Positions 1 to 6,075 of a DNA stretch of 9,844 nucleotides are shown in pieces; within the stretch, counting starts at the first letter, position 1; each line of letters opens with the position of its first letter. The DNA is from Bacillota bacterium (GTDB lineage Bacteria; Bacillota; Bacilli; Tumebacillales; Effusibacillaceae). The notes beneath the pieces are model-generated. The model saw nothing but the letters and a program-made list of their open reading frames with translations, was not told the DNA's origin and did no database searches. The position numbers were made by a program, and so were the translations under genes. Where the stretch lies: the NCBI GenBank assembly GCA_020059765.1, contig JAGVBM010000421.1:1-9844 (forward strand), given 5' to 3'.

Positions 1-261
1 ATCAGTAAAATCACCTGGGACAAATTGTCGGAAGGAGATCGCAAGATTATTAAGCAAGCGGCGCTTGACTCCGTAAAAACACAAAAAGAATCGTGGACAA
101 AATTCGAAAAAGAATCGGAACAAAAGTTGAAAGCTGCAGGTATAACCATTACGGAAGTGCAGGATGTCAAACCGTGGCAAGAAGCTGTAAAGCCTGTGGT
201 TGAAAAGTACGGAAAAGAATATAAGGATGTTATGGATGCAATTGATAAAGCGCGGAAGTAA
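1..261 (+). CDS. TRAP transporter solute-binding protein (DctP family), C-terminal fragment
   Basis: The reading frame is open from the first base of the window and ends at TAA 259-261, leaving the last 86 residues; the N-terminus and signal peptide lie outside. The pattern fits the C-terminal helices of DctP-type periplasmic or lipoprotein receptors: a WDKLSEGDRKIIKQAA stretch (the family's W-x-x-L-s-x-x-x-q-x-x-i motif), a long charged helix rich in Lys and Glu, an AAGITITEV strand, and a closing amphipathic helix ending at AIDKARK. Such receptors bind carboxylate substrates outside the cell and deliver them to DctQ/DctM membrane subunits in a sodium-coupled TRAP system. The hexuronate genes downstream suggest a uronate ligand, but this is inferred from context only. 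No DctQ or DctM follows, so they must be upstream if they are linked. A TTG at 25 is internal and not a real start. Confidence 0.82.
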   Translation: MSKITWDKLSEGDRKIIKQAALDSVKTQKESWTKFEKESEQKLKAAGITITEVQDVKPWQEAVKPVVEKYGKEYKDVMDAIDKARK

Positions 262-276
262 TCTGTTTACACGCGT

Positions 277-306
277 CCCGGAGGAACTCGTACGAGTTCC
301 TCCGGG
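277..306. terminator. 30-nt perfect palindrome, likely transcription terminator or attenuator hairpin
   Basis: Fifteen nucleotides after the receptor stop codon, bases 277-289 (CCCGGAGGAACTC) pair perfectly with 294-306 around a GTAC loop, which is itself self-complementary. The 13-bp GC-rich stem would be very stable. It is followed by CTTCAAATCTTT rather than a continuous T run, so it is not a textbook intrinsic terminator; neither strand has a good T tract. The most likely role is ending or dampening transcription from the transporter genes ahead of the kinase gene. A protein-binding operator or an mRNA-stabilising 3' hairpin are alternatives. Confidence 0.6.
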
Positions 307-385
307 CTTCAAATCTTTAATGACATTCGGGTGAAAAGGGAGTTGGGCTTATTTGCAGAAGATAGTTTAGAGAAGAATTTGCAGC

Positions 386-391
386 AGGGGG
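386..391 (+). promoter_or_regulatory. Ribosome binding site of the histidine kinase gene
   Basis: AGGGGG ends 6 nt before the ATG at 398. It supports that start over the later in-frame ATG codons. The rest of the 136-nt gap (262-397) holds the palindrome but no promoter I can defend. Confidence 0.6.
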
Positions 392-397
392 TAGACC

Positions 398-2242
398 ATG
401 AAGCAGTTATGGAAGAAGATAGAAGACTTTATTAATCGGATGATCCCCCTGAAATATTTGCCGTTGACAACGAGATTGTTTGTTTTGTCTGCGATCTTGG
501 TTATCATCCCGATGCTGGCAGTCGGTACGATTTCCTATCATCGTTCCTCGCAGGAATTGGAGATCGAAGCGCGTCAATATAATTTACAGTTGATTGAGCA
601 GGTAAAAACACATATTGAATATTATTTGCATGATTTTGAAATTGACGCATTAAAGATTGTAAACGATCCCGACATGATCACGTTTTTGGGAATGCGATCG
701 ATTGAGGAAGTGGAACAAAGTTCAATCCGCAATTCAGTCCAGAATTTGCTTAAAAAAACAGCATATTCGAGACCTGACATCACGAATATAACGGTCATGA
801 CAGATAATCTTCAAGTGATTGACTCTTTGGGCAGTCTGAGTCCCTACCCGGCAGCAGAATTACAAAACGAGTATTGGTATTCTTCCGTACCGGTCAACGG
901 CTCTCCGATGTTAATCAGTCGTGTGATCCGGTGGCCTGATCGCAAAGAACCGGTAATTTCACTTGTTAAACGTGTGCATAGTGCACGTACATTGGAACCG
1001 GTCGGCATGTTGATCATTGATATTAATTTTCGAAGACTTCAAGAAATAGCGGACAAGGTCACTTTCAGGAAGAATGATTTTTTTTCTATCGTAGATTTTG
1101 AAGGCCATTATGTTTACCATCCGGAATATTTGGAACTGGGAAAGAAAGCGAAATTTGACAATGTTGATCTCATGCTTCTGCAGGACAACGGGTCGTTTGT
1201 CACTGACAACCAAGGGAAAAAATTCGTTACTTTCAGCGTTTCGCCCACTTTGAATTGGAGATTTGTCACGTCAATTCCATACCGTGATTTGACCAAAGGC
1301 GTTGCGCATATCGGACAAACCATTTTTTGGACTGTTCTCATCGCTTTGGGAATCGCGTATATGCTGGGAGCGAGTTTTACTTCAAGTTTTGTGCGTCCCA
1401 TCAAGAGATTGCAGCGATCCATGAAAAATGTGGAAACTGGAAATTTTACTGAACAAGTCCCTGTGGAATCAAAAGACGAAATCGGGCAGTTGTCTGACGG
1501 ATTTAACAAGATGGTGCAAAAAATATCAAACCTGTTGGATGAAGTCTATGTATCAAAATTGCGCGAGACAGAGGCGCTGTTGAGACAAAAAGAAATGGAA
1601 CTGAAAGTGCTTCAATCTCAGATCAATCCGCATTTTCTATATAATTCGTTGGAAACCATCCGCGGCATGGCGCTGGACAAAAATTTGGAAGATATCGCAA
1701 GAATGGCTGCTTCTTTGAGTTTGTTGCTTCGATACAATCTGCAGAATCATTCCCCAACAGTTACCTTGGGGGAGGAAGTGAAATTTTGTGAAGTTTACCT
1801 GCAGATTCAACAATTTCGTTTTGAAGGAATGTTCGAATACGAGTTTGTGATTCCCGATTGGGCAAAGAATCTGCCGATTGTAAAATTTTCCTTGCAGCCT
1901 TTGGTTGAAAACTGCTTTGTGCACGGGCTGAAGCCTAAACAAAACAAGTTGTCAATTGGAATCACGGTGATACAGGATACCGACAAAACATTTGAAATCA
2001 AGGTTTCAGACAATGGGAAGGGCATAACCAAAGATGCATTGGAAAAGATTGTTCGAAATATAAAACAAAAAGACGCGACTGAGGGAGGTGCCAATATTGG
2101 GATTGTGAACGTACATCGGAGGATTGTGCATCTGTTTGGCGACGAATACGGGGTAAGGATTGACAGCAGGGAGGGGCAGGGTACGAACGTATGCATCCGA
2201 TTGCCGATTAGCATAGAGATCATTGGCGGTGAAACGGGATGA
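398..2242 (+). CDS. YesM/LytS-type membrane sensor histidine kinase
   Basis: A 614-residue sensor kinase, probably the signal detector for this sugar-acid locus. In order: a short basic cytoplasmic N-terminus; a first membrane helix at about 26-47; an extracellular region of about 255 residues of the double-Cache type; a second membrane helix at about 305-327; a HAMP linker at about 328-380 (PIKRL, then DEIGQLSDGFNKM); a coiled stretch; the phosphoacceptor motif QINPHFLYNSLE with His412; and an ATPase domain with the N box around Asn505 (LVENCFVHG), a G1 box DNGKG at 538-542 and a glycine box GGANIG at 563-568. This arrangement is that of the Firmicute YesM class, which pairs with AraC-type regulators. 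The gene overlaps the response regulator by 4 nt (ATGA at 2239-2242), so the pair is translationally coupled. The actual ligand is unknown; a uronate, or a uronate-loaded binding protein, is an inference from context. Confidence 0.93.
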   Translation: MKQLWKKIEDFINRMIPLKYLPLTTRLFVLSAILVIIPMLAVGTISYHRSSQELEIEARQYNLQLIEQVKTHIEYYLHDFEIDALKIVNDPDMITFLGMRSIEEVEQSSIRNSVQNLLKKTAYSRPDITNITVMTDNLQVIDSLGSLSPYPAAELQNEYWYSSVPVNGSPMLISRVIRWPDRKEPVISLVKRVHSARTLEPVGMLIIDINFRRLQEIADKVTFRKNDFFSIVDFEGHYVYHPEYLELGKKAKFDNVDLMLLQDNGSFVTDNQGKKFVTFSVSPTLNWRFVTSIPYRDLTKGVAHIGQTIFWTVLIALGIAYMLGASFTSSFVRPIKRLQRSMKNVETGNFTEQVPVESKDEIGQLSDGFNKMVQKISNLLDEVYVSKLRETEALLRQKEMELKVLQSQINPHFLYNSLETIRGMALDKNLEDIARMAASLSLLLRYNLQNHSPTVTLGEEVKFCEVYLQIQQFRFEGMFEYEFVIPDWAKNLPIVKFSLQPLVENCFVHGLKPKQNKLSIGITVIQDTDKTFEIKVSDNGKGITKDALEKIVRNIKQKDATEGGANIGIVNVHRRIVHLFGDEYGVRIDSREGQGTNVCIRLPISIEIIGGETG

Positions 2243-2970
2243 ATAAAATTTTGCTGGTGGATGATGAACGGTGGGTTCGCAAAGCACTGAAGTGGACGGT
2301 TGAAAAGACGGACTTGCCGTTTGTCGTTGTACAGGAGTGTGCAAACGGACAGGATGCACTGCATTGGTTGAAAACGAACGAGGCGGACTTGGTTTTGACT
2401 GATATTCGAATGCCTCTGATGGACGGATTGGTGCTTGCAAAGGAGATTCGCCAACAAGGGCTCCGACCGGATGTCATGATCATCAGTGTGTATGATGACT
2501 TTGAGTTGATTCGGGAAGGACTGAGAATGGGAGTATTTGATTATCTGCTAAAACCGGTTGAGATCTCAGACATGAAAGCAAGTTTGGAAAAGTGGACCGC
2601 ACAACGAAAACAAAGCACACCATTCCCGGTAAGCACAGACCTTCATTACACTTCGGCGATTAAGAAGGTCCTTGAATATATCCGCGAAACCCCATTGAGC
2701 AAGGTTTCTCTGGTCGAGGCAGCACGCAAAGTTCATCTGAACCCGAGTTATCTGAGTCAATTGTTCAAACAGCAAGTGGCCACCAATTTTGTCGATTATG
2801 TCATGGAATTGCGAATTGAAGAAGCAAAACGGCTTTTGGCCACAACAGACCTGCTGATCTCTGAAATTGCTAATCGTTTGGGATATTCCGATTTGACTTA
2901 TTTCAGTCATGCGTTTAAAAAAAATGCCGGCCTCAAGCCCTCGGAATATCGAAAACAACTGCAGAGATAA
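2239..2970 (+). CDS. YesN-type response regulator, REC plus AraC DNA-binding domain
   Basis: A 243-residue transcription regulator, partner of the overlapping kinase. The receiver domain covers about 1-120, with the acidic pair Asp8/Asp9, the phosphoacceptor Asp55 in LTDIRMPLMDG, the switch residues Ser83 and Tyr102, and Lys105 in LLKPVE. A short linker leads to a C-terminal AraC-type double helix-turn-helix (about 140-243) with the signature IANRLGYSDLTYFSHAFKK...GLKPSEYRK. Many YesN relatives carry a long middle region, whereas here the two domains are almost directly joined. The start has only a weak upstream purine stretch and probably depends on coupling to kinase translation. It most likely activates the transporter and/or uronate genes; its binding site cannot be identified here. 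The next gene begins 36 nt later. Confidence 0.93.
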   Translation: MNKILLVDDERWVRKALKWTVEKTDLPFVVVQECANGQDALHWLKTNEADLVLTDIRMPLMDGLVLAKEIRQQGLRPDVMIISVYDDFELIREGLRMGVFDYLLKPVEISDMKASLEKWTAQRKQSTPFPVSTDLHYTSAIKKVLEYIRETPLSKVSLVEAARKVHLNPSYLSQLFKQQVATNFVDYVMELRIEEAKRLLATTDLLISEIANRLGYSDLTYFSHAFKKNAGLKPSEYRKQLQR

Positions 2971-2990
2971 ATGAGAATGCGCTGGGAAGA

Positions 2991-2997
2991 AAGGAGG
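2991..2997 (+). promoter_or_regulatory. Ribosome binding site that sets the start of the short-chain dehydrogenase
   Basis: AAGGAGG lies 9 nt before the ATG at 3007. Upstream in-frame ATGs at 2971 and 2977 precede this site, and the one at 2998 abuts it, so 3007 is the best start. It also places the Rossmann strand at the usual distance from the N-terminus. Confidence 0.8.
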
Positions 2998-3006
2998 ATG
3001 ATTTGC

Positions 3007-3774
3007 ATGGATTTGTTTGATTTGAGCGAAAAAACGGCAGTCATCATCGGTGGAACAAGTGTATTGGGAGGAACAATGGCTGTGGCCATGGGAGCTTATG
3101 GTGCTGATGTTGCGGTAGTCGGACGGAATATGGAGAAAGCGGAAAAAGTACGTTCCGAGATTGAAGAAGCCGGTGGCAGCGCCAAATGTTTTCAGGCTGA
3201 CGCTACAAAGCAGCAAGATCTGGAAAGAGTCATGCAGGAAGTGTTGGCTTGGACAGGACGAGTTGACGTGCTGCTGAATTCTCCCGGAAAAAACAGTGCC
3301 ACCCCATTTTTGGAACTGTCCATGGACGAATGGGACGACATAATGAACGTGAATTTGAAAAGTGTGGTTCTGGCTTGTCAAATTTTTGGGAAACAGATGA
3401 TTGAACAAGGGGAAGGAGGCAGCATCATCAACATTTCGTCTGTCTCCTCCGATCCTCCTCTATCGCGTGTATTCACATACTCTGCTTCAAAGGCGGGGGT
3501 TAACAGTGTAACAAAATATTTGGCCCGGGAGTTGGCTCCTCACCGGATTCGTGTCAATGCGCTCATTCCGGGGTTTTTTCCTGCTGAACAAAATCGGAAA
3601 ATTTTGTCTCCGGAGCGGGTGGAATCCATTTTTAGGCATACACCTTTGGGACGCTTTGGAGATCCCCAAGAGTTGCAAGGCACTGCAGTATGGTTGGCGT
3701 CGGAAAAAGCATCGGGTTTCGTGACAGGATCCTTGATCCGCGTTGATGGCGGTTTTGGGGCCATGACAATTTAA
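3007..3774 (+). CDS. Short-chain dehydrogenase, probable fructuronate reductase (D-mannonate oxidoreductase)
   Basis: A 255-residue cytoplasmic SDR oxidoreductase. The cofactor loop is IGGTSVLGG (15-22), a variant of TGxxxGxG with Val in place of the middle Gly. The usual NNAG motif appears as NSPG. The catalytic residues are Ser145, Tyr158 and Lys162 (YSASK), with the standard Ser-x12-Tyr spacing, and a typical C-terminal strand FVTGSLIRVDGG follows. The segment IPGFFPAEQNRKIL resembles the SDR-type D-mannonate oxidoreductases of Bacillota uronate operons (the B. subtilis UxuB/YjmF type), which reduce fructuronate to mannonate with NADH. That assignment rests on remembered family features plus location directly before uxaB. 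The mannonate dehydratase needed next (UxuA) is not in the window. KduD is less likely because its characteristic post-Tyr segment is absent. The gene ends 20 nt before uxaB. Confidence 0.75.
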   Translation: MDLFDLSEKTAVIIGGTSVLGGTMAVAMGAYGADVAVVGRNMEKAEKVRSEIEEAGGSAKCFQADATKQQDLERVMQEVLAWTGRVDVLLNSPGKNSATPFLELSMDEWDDIMNVNLKSVVLACQIFGKQMIEQGEGGSIINISSVSSDPPLSRVFTYSASKAGVNSVTKYLARELAPHRIRVNALIPGFFPAEQNRKILSPERVESIFRHTPLGRFGDPQELQGTAVWLASEKASGFVTGSLIRVDGGFGAMTI

Positions 3775-3781
3775 TTCGGAT

Positions 3782-3789
3782 AGGAGAGG
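3782..3789 (+). promoter_or_regulatory. Ribosome binding site supporting the GTG start of uxaB
   Basis: AGGAGAGG ends 5 nt before GTG 3795. No ATG precedes the conserved N-terminal region at a suitable distance, so GTG is the best start; the resulting protein has the same length I recall for E. coli UxaB. Confidence 0.7.
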
Positions 3790-3794
3790 TACCG

Positions 3795-5246
3795 GTGCAC
3801 AGATTAAACAATGAGTTGGTTCAATCCGGTCAACTCGCTGATCACGAGATGTTGGAGCGGTTTATGAGATTGCCGGAAAAAGCGATTCAATTTGGAGAAG
3901 GGAATTTTCTGCGCGGATTTGTGGATTGGATGGTCCATGAAATGAACCGACAGGGTATTTTTAACGGACGAATTGTGGCGATTCAGCCGACCCCGCATGG
4001 AAAAGTCGTGCCAAAACTGAACGCGCAGAACGGATTGTACACATTCGTACAAAGAGGAATTGAAGATAACCAAGTCATTGACAAAAGACAGATCATTGCC
4101 TCCGTTTCACGGGGAATCAATCCGTACACGGATTGGAATCAGCTGCTTGAATTGGCGGAAAACCCCGAAATTCAAATGGTATTTTCCAATACGACGGAAG
4201 CAGGGATTGCTTATACGGAAGAACCGTACAATCCGGCAGAATCCCCGTTGTCCTTTCCGGGGAAATTAACCGCTTGTCTCTATCATCGGTATAATACCTT
4301 TCAAGGTTCACCTGAGGCTGCGTGGTCGATTATCCCCTGTGAATTGATTGAGAACAATGGGCCGACTCTTCGGGAGATGGTGTTGAAAGTGGCAGATCAC
4401 TGGGAACTGCCGAGTGAATTTAAAAATTGGGTACTCCAATACAACCGGTTCTGCACCACGCTGGTGGATCGTATCGTCACCGGATATCCAAAAGACAACA
4501 TTCAGCAGTTTCAGGAAGAACTTGGATATGAAGATGAATTGCTGACCGTAGGCGAGCCCTACCATCTGTTTGCGATTGACTCCGATCCTTACGTCGAAGA
4601 ACAAATTCCTTTTAAACAAGCGGGTCTCAATGTGCATTGGGGAGATGTAACCCCGTTTCGGGAATTGAAAGTCAAAATCCTGAATGGGGCACACACCATG
4701 ATGTGTGCGGCAGGTTACCTATCCGGCAAACAAACGGTTCTGGACGTGATGGAAGATTCATTGCTCCATGCATTTGTTATAAAAGGGACTTTTGAAGAAA
4801 TTCTGCCGGTTGTAAACATGGAGGAAGAAACAAAACGAAAATTCGCCAATTCGGTGTTGGAACGTTTTCGTAATCCCTTTGCAAAACATTACTTGCTGGA
4901 CATCTCTTTGAATGGGATTTCCAAATTCAGAACAAGATTGCTGCCGACATTGGTGTCATATGTGCATGCATACAAGCAGCTGCCTGCCACTCTTGTTTAT
5001 TCTTTCGCAGTTTTGCTGGTGTTCTACAGTCAGGAATACAGGATCCGCGACCATGAGCAAACATTGCGTTTTTTTCATGATGTTTGGTCGCAATCAGAAG
5101 ATCTGGAACCCATCGCAGACCAAATTCTCACGAATCGCGATCTGTGGGGAGACGATTTGACAGAGATTGCGGGCTTAAAGGAAAGAACTGTGTTACATCT
5201 GTCTCGGATTTTAACCGACGGCATCAATCTTAGCGAAGTACTATAA
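3795..5246 (+). CDS. uxaB: Tagaturonate reductase (altronate oxidoreductase)
   Basis: A 483-residue cytoplasmic member of the long-chain mannitol dehydrogenase family, which reduces D-tagaturonate to D-altronate with NADH in galacturonate breakdown. The N-terminal nucleotide-binding region contains FGEGNFLRGFVDWMVHEMN (about 34-52), the usual start of this family. The catalytic signature K-x4-N-x2-H is present as Lys292, Asn297 and His300 in KVKILNGAHTMM. Asn-Thr-Thr-Glu (SNTTEAG) and the C-terminal helical domain with RFRNPFAKHYLLDISLNGISKFRTRLLP are also typical. The length matches UxaB rather than UxuB of enterobacteria. Fructuronate reductase of the same superfamily is the main alternative, but pairing with altronate dehydratase downstream favours UxaB. 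It sits 20 nt after the SDR gene and 25 nt before the isomerase gene, in an apparent operon. Confidence 0.9.
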   Translation: MHRLNNELVQSGQLADHEMLERFMRLPEKAIQFGEGNFLRGFVDWMVHEMNRQGIFNGRIVAIQPTPHGKVVPKLNAQNGLYTFVQRGIEDNQVIDKRQIIASVSRGINPYTDWNQLLELAENPEIQMVFSNTTEAGIAYTEEPYNPAESPLSFPGKLTACLYHRYNTFQGSPEAAWSIIPCELIENNGPTLREMVLKVADHWELPSEFKNWVLQYNRFCTTLVDRIVTGYPKDNIQQFQEELGYEDELLTVGEPYHLFAIDSDPYVEEQIPFKQAGLNVHWGDVTPFRELKVKILNGAHTMMCAAGYLSGKQTVLDVMEDSLLHAFVIKGTFEEILPVVNMEEETKRKFANSVLERFRNPFAKHYLLDISLNGISKFRTRLLPTLVSYVHAYKQLPATLVYSFAVLLVFYSQEYRIRDHEQTLRFFHDVWSQSEDLEPIADQILTNRDLWGDDLTEIAGLKERTVLHLSRILTDGINLSEVL

Positions 5247-5271
5247 TTCTATTAAAACGGAGGTATCTGCA

Positions 5272-6075
5272 ATGAATCTGCGGTATAAAGCAGAAAACAA
5301 AAATGGCTATCAGACCGTCATAGGGCCCTCTTGCCAAGAACTCGACTACTTGAATTTTGATCTCTTGCGTTTGGAAAATGGAGAGGCATACAAGGGAGAA
5401 ACGGGAAATTTTGAGACTGTGTTGGTTATCCTCGGCGGAAAAGCAACGATTACTGTTGATGGGCAGACATGGGAGAATCTCGGAGAACGGAAGGATGTGT
5501 TTGCCGGAAAAGCCACTTCTGTTTACATTCCGATCCAAACCGTCTTCGCAGTGACAGAAGCAGCCGGAAAAACGGTAGAGATCGGCGTTTGTAAAGTAAA
5601 AGCCGAGGAAAAATTCACGCCTTTCCTGATTTCGCCTGATGAAGTGGTTGTCCATCACCGGGGTCGCGACACATGGAAACGGGATGTGCACGACATCATA
5701 GCGGCAAACGGGGAAGGACGCGTGCAACGGATTGTGATCGGTGAAACCTACAGCGCACCGGGAAGTTGGTCCAGCTATCCGCCGCACAAACATGATGTGG
5801 ATAGCGATCAGGAGGTCAAGATGGAAGAAATCTATTTCTTCCAGATGGAACCGCAACAAGGATTTGGGGTACAACTTGTCTATACGGAAGACGGTGAGGT
5901 GGACGAGGCCTATGCCATCCGGCACGGAGACGCTGTCGCGCTGCCGAAAGGGTATCACCCGGTGGCTGCAGCAGGAGGTTATCAAGTTTATTATCTTTGG
6001 TTCTTGGGTGGCGGGTCCGGACGTGATTTGAAACCTTATGATCAGTCGGCTCATAAGTGGCTGATGCAGCAATGA
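5272..6075 (+). CDS. iolB: IolB-family 5-deoxy-glucuronate isomerase, possibly acting on a hexuronate
   Basis: A 267-residue KduI/IolB family bicupin. Known IolB proteins isomerise 5-deoxy-D-glucuronate to 2-deoxy-5-keto-D-gluconate in inositol breakdown. The C-terminal cupin holds the expected metal ligands: His172 and His174 in YPPHKHD, Glu186 in MEEIYFF, and His229 in PKGYHPV. The GAGDG-like ending GGGSGRDLKPYD and the total length are normal for IolB. The start ATG has a GGAGG site 8 nt upstream. No other inositol gene is visible; instead it lies between uxaB and the M24-like gene, which it overlaps by 4 nt. As uronate isomerase (UxaC) is absent from the window, this protein is a candidate for converting galacturonate or glucuronate to the keto form, but that is an inference. 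The family assignment is firm; the physiological substrate is open. Confidence 0.85.
   Translation: MNLRYKAENKNGYQTVIGPSCQELDYLNFDLLRLENGEAYKGETGNFETVLVILGGKATITVDGQTWENLGERKDVFAGKATSVYIPIQTVFAVTEAAGKTVEIGVCKVKAEEKFTPFLISPDEVVVHHRGRDTWKRDVHDIIAANGEGRVQRIVIGETYSAPGSWSSYPPHKHDVDSDQEVKMEEIYFFQMEPQQGFGVQLVYTEDGEVDEAYAIRHGDAVALPKGYHPVAAAGGYQVYYLWFLGGGSGRDLKPYDQSAHKWLMQQ

Noticed and set aside
316..321. TTTAAT as a -10 promoter element ahead of the kinase gene
   Set aside because: It matches TATAAT at five of six positions, but the place for a -35 element falls within the palindrome and shows no TTGACA-like sequence. TTGGGC at 343-348 with TTTAGA at 366-371 is equally weak (three of six each).
658..671. 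Possible catabolite-repression (cre) site TGTAAACGATCCCG
   Set aside because: It departs from the cre consensus at two positions, including the terminal A, and lies well inside the kinase coding region, so a chance match is more likely.
1807..2457. Long minus-strand open frames opposite the kinase, regulator and isomerase genes (for example 1807-2457, 2566-3408, 5230-6072)
   Set aside because: They are antisense to genes with clear domain signatures, have no ribosome sites of note, and their translations show no recognisable motif; they are shadows of the real genes.
3007..3774. SDR as KduD, paired with the IolB-like protein as KduI for unsaturated uronates
   Set aside because: The segment after the catalytic Tyr reads IPGFFPAEQNRKIL rather than the KduD-type pattern, and the bicupin is closer to IolB in length and motifs than to KduI. 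It is kept only as a remote alternative.
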